From assembly GCA_016748015.1 (NCBI GenBank), contig JAAOMT010000586.1, positions 604,534 to 668,533 of the forward strand: 64,000 bases of DNA, in the 5' to 3' direction. The DNA comes from Geosiphon pyriformis (lineage: Eukaryota; Glomeromycota; Glomeromycetes; Archaeosporales; Geosiphonaceae). This document shows positions 63,001 to 64,000 of the stretch, piece after piece. The stretch's first letter is position 1. The number at the start of each line of letters is the position of its first letter. Below the pieces are notes generated by a model. That model did not search any database. It was given only the letters and a program-made list of their open reading frames with translations, and was not told the DNA's origin. Position numbers and translations under genes: made by a program.

Positions 63001-64000
63001 TATTGCAAGCTTTAAATATCTAATTAAACAGAATTTTTAAAAGAATTTTTCTTATAATCTCAATAAGAGCAATTGGCTTAATATTTGTCAAAATGTTTTT
63101 TTATTTATAAGGTTTTGAAATTATTAATACTTAAGTCTTTTTTTAAACATTAAAAACAGATTTTATTATCAAACACAAGTTGAATAAACACAAAAAAAAA
63201 TTCAAAATGTCTTTATTATAATACTTCTACATTTTATTAAAAATATTAGACAGTTCAACAGTTTTTCTATCAGAAAAATTTTTATTTATCAATATAAATT
63301 CATTAAGACTAATAAGATTTATAATACCAAAAAATGCTCTATTCTTAATATAATCAAAAAATGCAAATTGTTTTTACTAATAAGAAGAAATAATATTATT
63401 AACAGCATGTTTTCTGGTTTAATTTTTCATAATTGAATTAATTCTGGTTTTAACCAAATTAGATTCCAAAACTAGATTACTATTATTAATTAAATAATTC
63501 AATATAAACTTCTTAAATAGTTTTTCTAATACACTTTTTATTATTTAATTTTTGTTACTAGTAAAAGCTTTTATTTATTTGGTAATAGCAGCTCTAATAC
63601 AAAAATTTTCAACTGTTTTAGATTTTAACATTTTGTAAAATCTATAAAATTTTCTAGATTAAGCTAATAATTATTTAATTAGAACTTTATTATGACTATT
63701 ATTAAAAATTATCTTAAACTTAATTATTTAATCATAGTCTAATACTATTTATTTATTGATTAATGTTTAAGACTTTTTTAAATTATCCAATTTGTATATT
63801 CTCAAGATTTTTAATATTAACAATTTCAATTTGTGAAACTTAGATAATAATGTATACATAAATGCATTTTTATCCTAATACTATGTCTTTAAAAAAACAG
63901 TATTAGCAGCAAAATATACTATTTGATTAAGCAGTTTTTATATTTTATTAATGTTAGATCTTTATTTACAGTCTTTAAAGTTATTGACAACAGCCAAAAT
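60075..64000 (-). mobile_element. LINE copy F, 3' part, heavily decayed, runs off window end
   Basis: Minus-strand copy starting with its 3' tail (TTACATGTAATAAGTATGTA region at about 60,145-60,165). Fragments: C-terminal domain 60,613-60,876 (LCTYLIKALYKKLLVAVKRC; VCCKKMEFSNYSF); RNase H 61,197-61,568 (KIQTIILALKHILAFFNVMI; FSNSQVSINVYQAE); RT to thumb 62,111-62,314; RT box AFVDNII near 62,520-62,535. ORF2 upstream parts continue to the window end without a usable frame. It is tail to tail with copy E. Confidence 0.78.

Overview
The window looks like nuclear DNA of an AT-rich, intron-rich fungus. The genes carry many short GT-AG introns, most of roughly 50-130 bp. The proteins are eukaryotic (an MSC2-type zinc transporter, MED15 with a KIX domain, cyclin C, an augmin subunit, a BET1 SNARE), and very AT-rich intergenic DNA sits next to an expanded LINE family. 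An arbuscular mycorrhizal fungus (Glomeromycotina, Rhizophagus-like) is my best inference; no rRNA or tRNA is present to confirm it.

Layout. Positions 1-23,400 are the gene-bearing part: MSC2/ZnT5-like zinc transporter (-), an RGG/coiled-coil protein fused to an eIF4A-like fold that has lost the helicase motifs (-), a small spliced twin-CX9C protein matching NDUFAF8 (+), ketopantoate reductase (-), MED15 with a very long polyglutamine tract (-), an AT-rich gap of about 4 kb, cyclin C/SSN8 (+), a HAUS3-like augmin subunit (+), and BET1 (-). NDUFAF8 and BET1 are made of exons too short for simple ORF calling and were built by joining exons at GT-AG sites with matching phase.

Positions 24,100-64,000 are a continuous array of non-LTR retrotransposons. 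Four long LINE copies (A, B, D, E) lie on +, a fifth (F) lies on - and runs off the window end, and there is one 5'-truncated 3' fragment (C, -). ORF1 encodes two RRM-like folds and a CCHC knuckle. ORF2 encodes an endonuclease/exonuclease/phosphatase-type nuclease, reverse transcriptase, RNase H and a C-terminal zinc-binding motif. ORF1 and ORF2 overlap as ATGA. All copies are broken, and decay increases strongly from left to right.

Interleaved are three copies (H1 -, H2 +, G -) of an ORF1-only 'half-LINE'. It codes a related but distinct RRM-RRM-CCHC protein, has no reverse transcriptase, and carries the LINE-type 3' tail. H1 has a completely open 708-codon frame. Candidate target-site duplications were found for B, H1, H2, C and G. 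Those of B and H1 are nested and date B before H1. Three pairs of elements meet tail to tail. The simplest reading is that the ORF1-only elements were mobilised in trans by the reverse transcriptase of the full LINEs.
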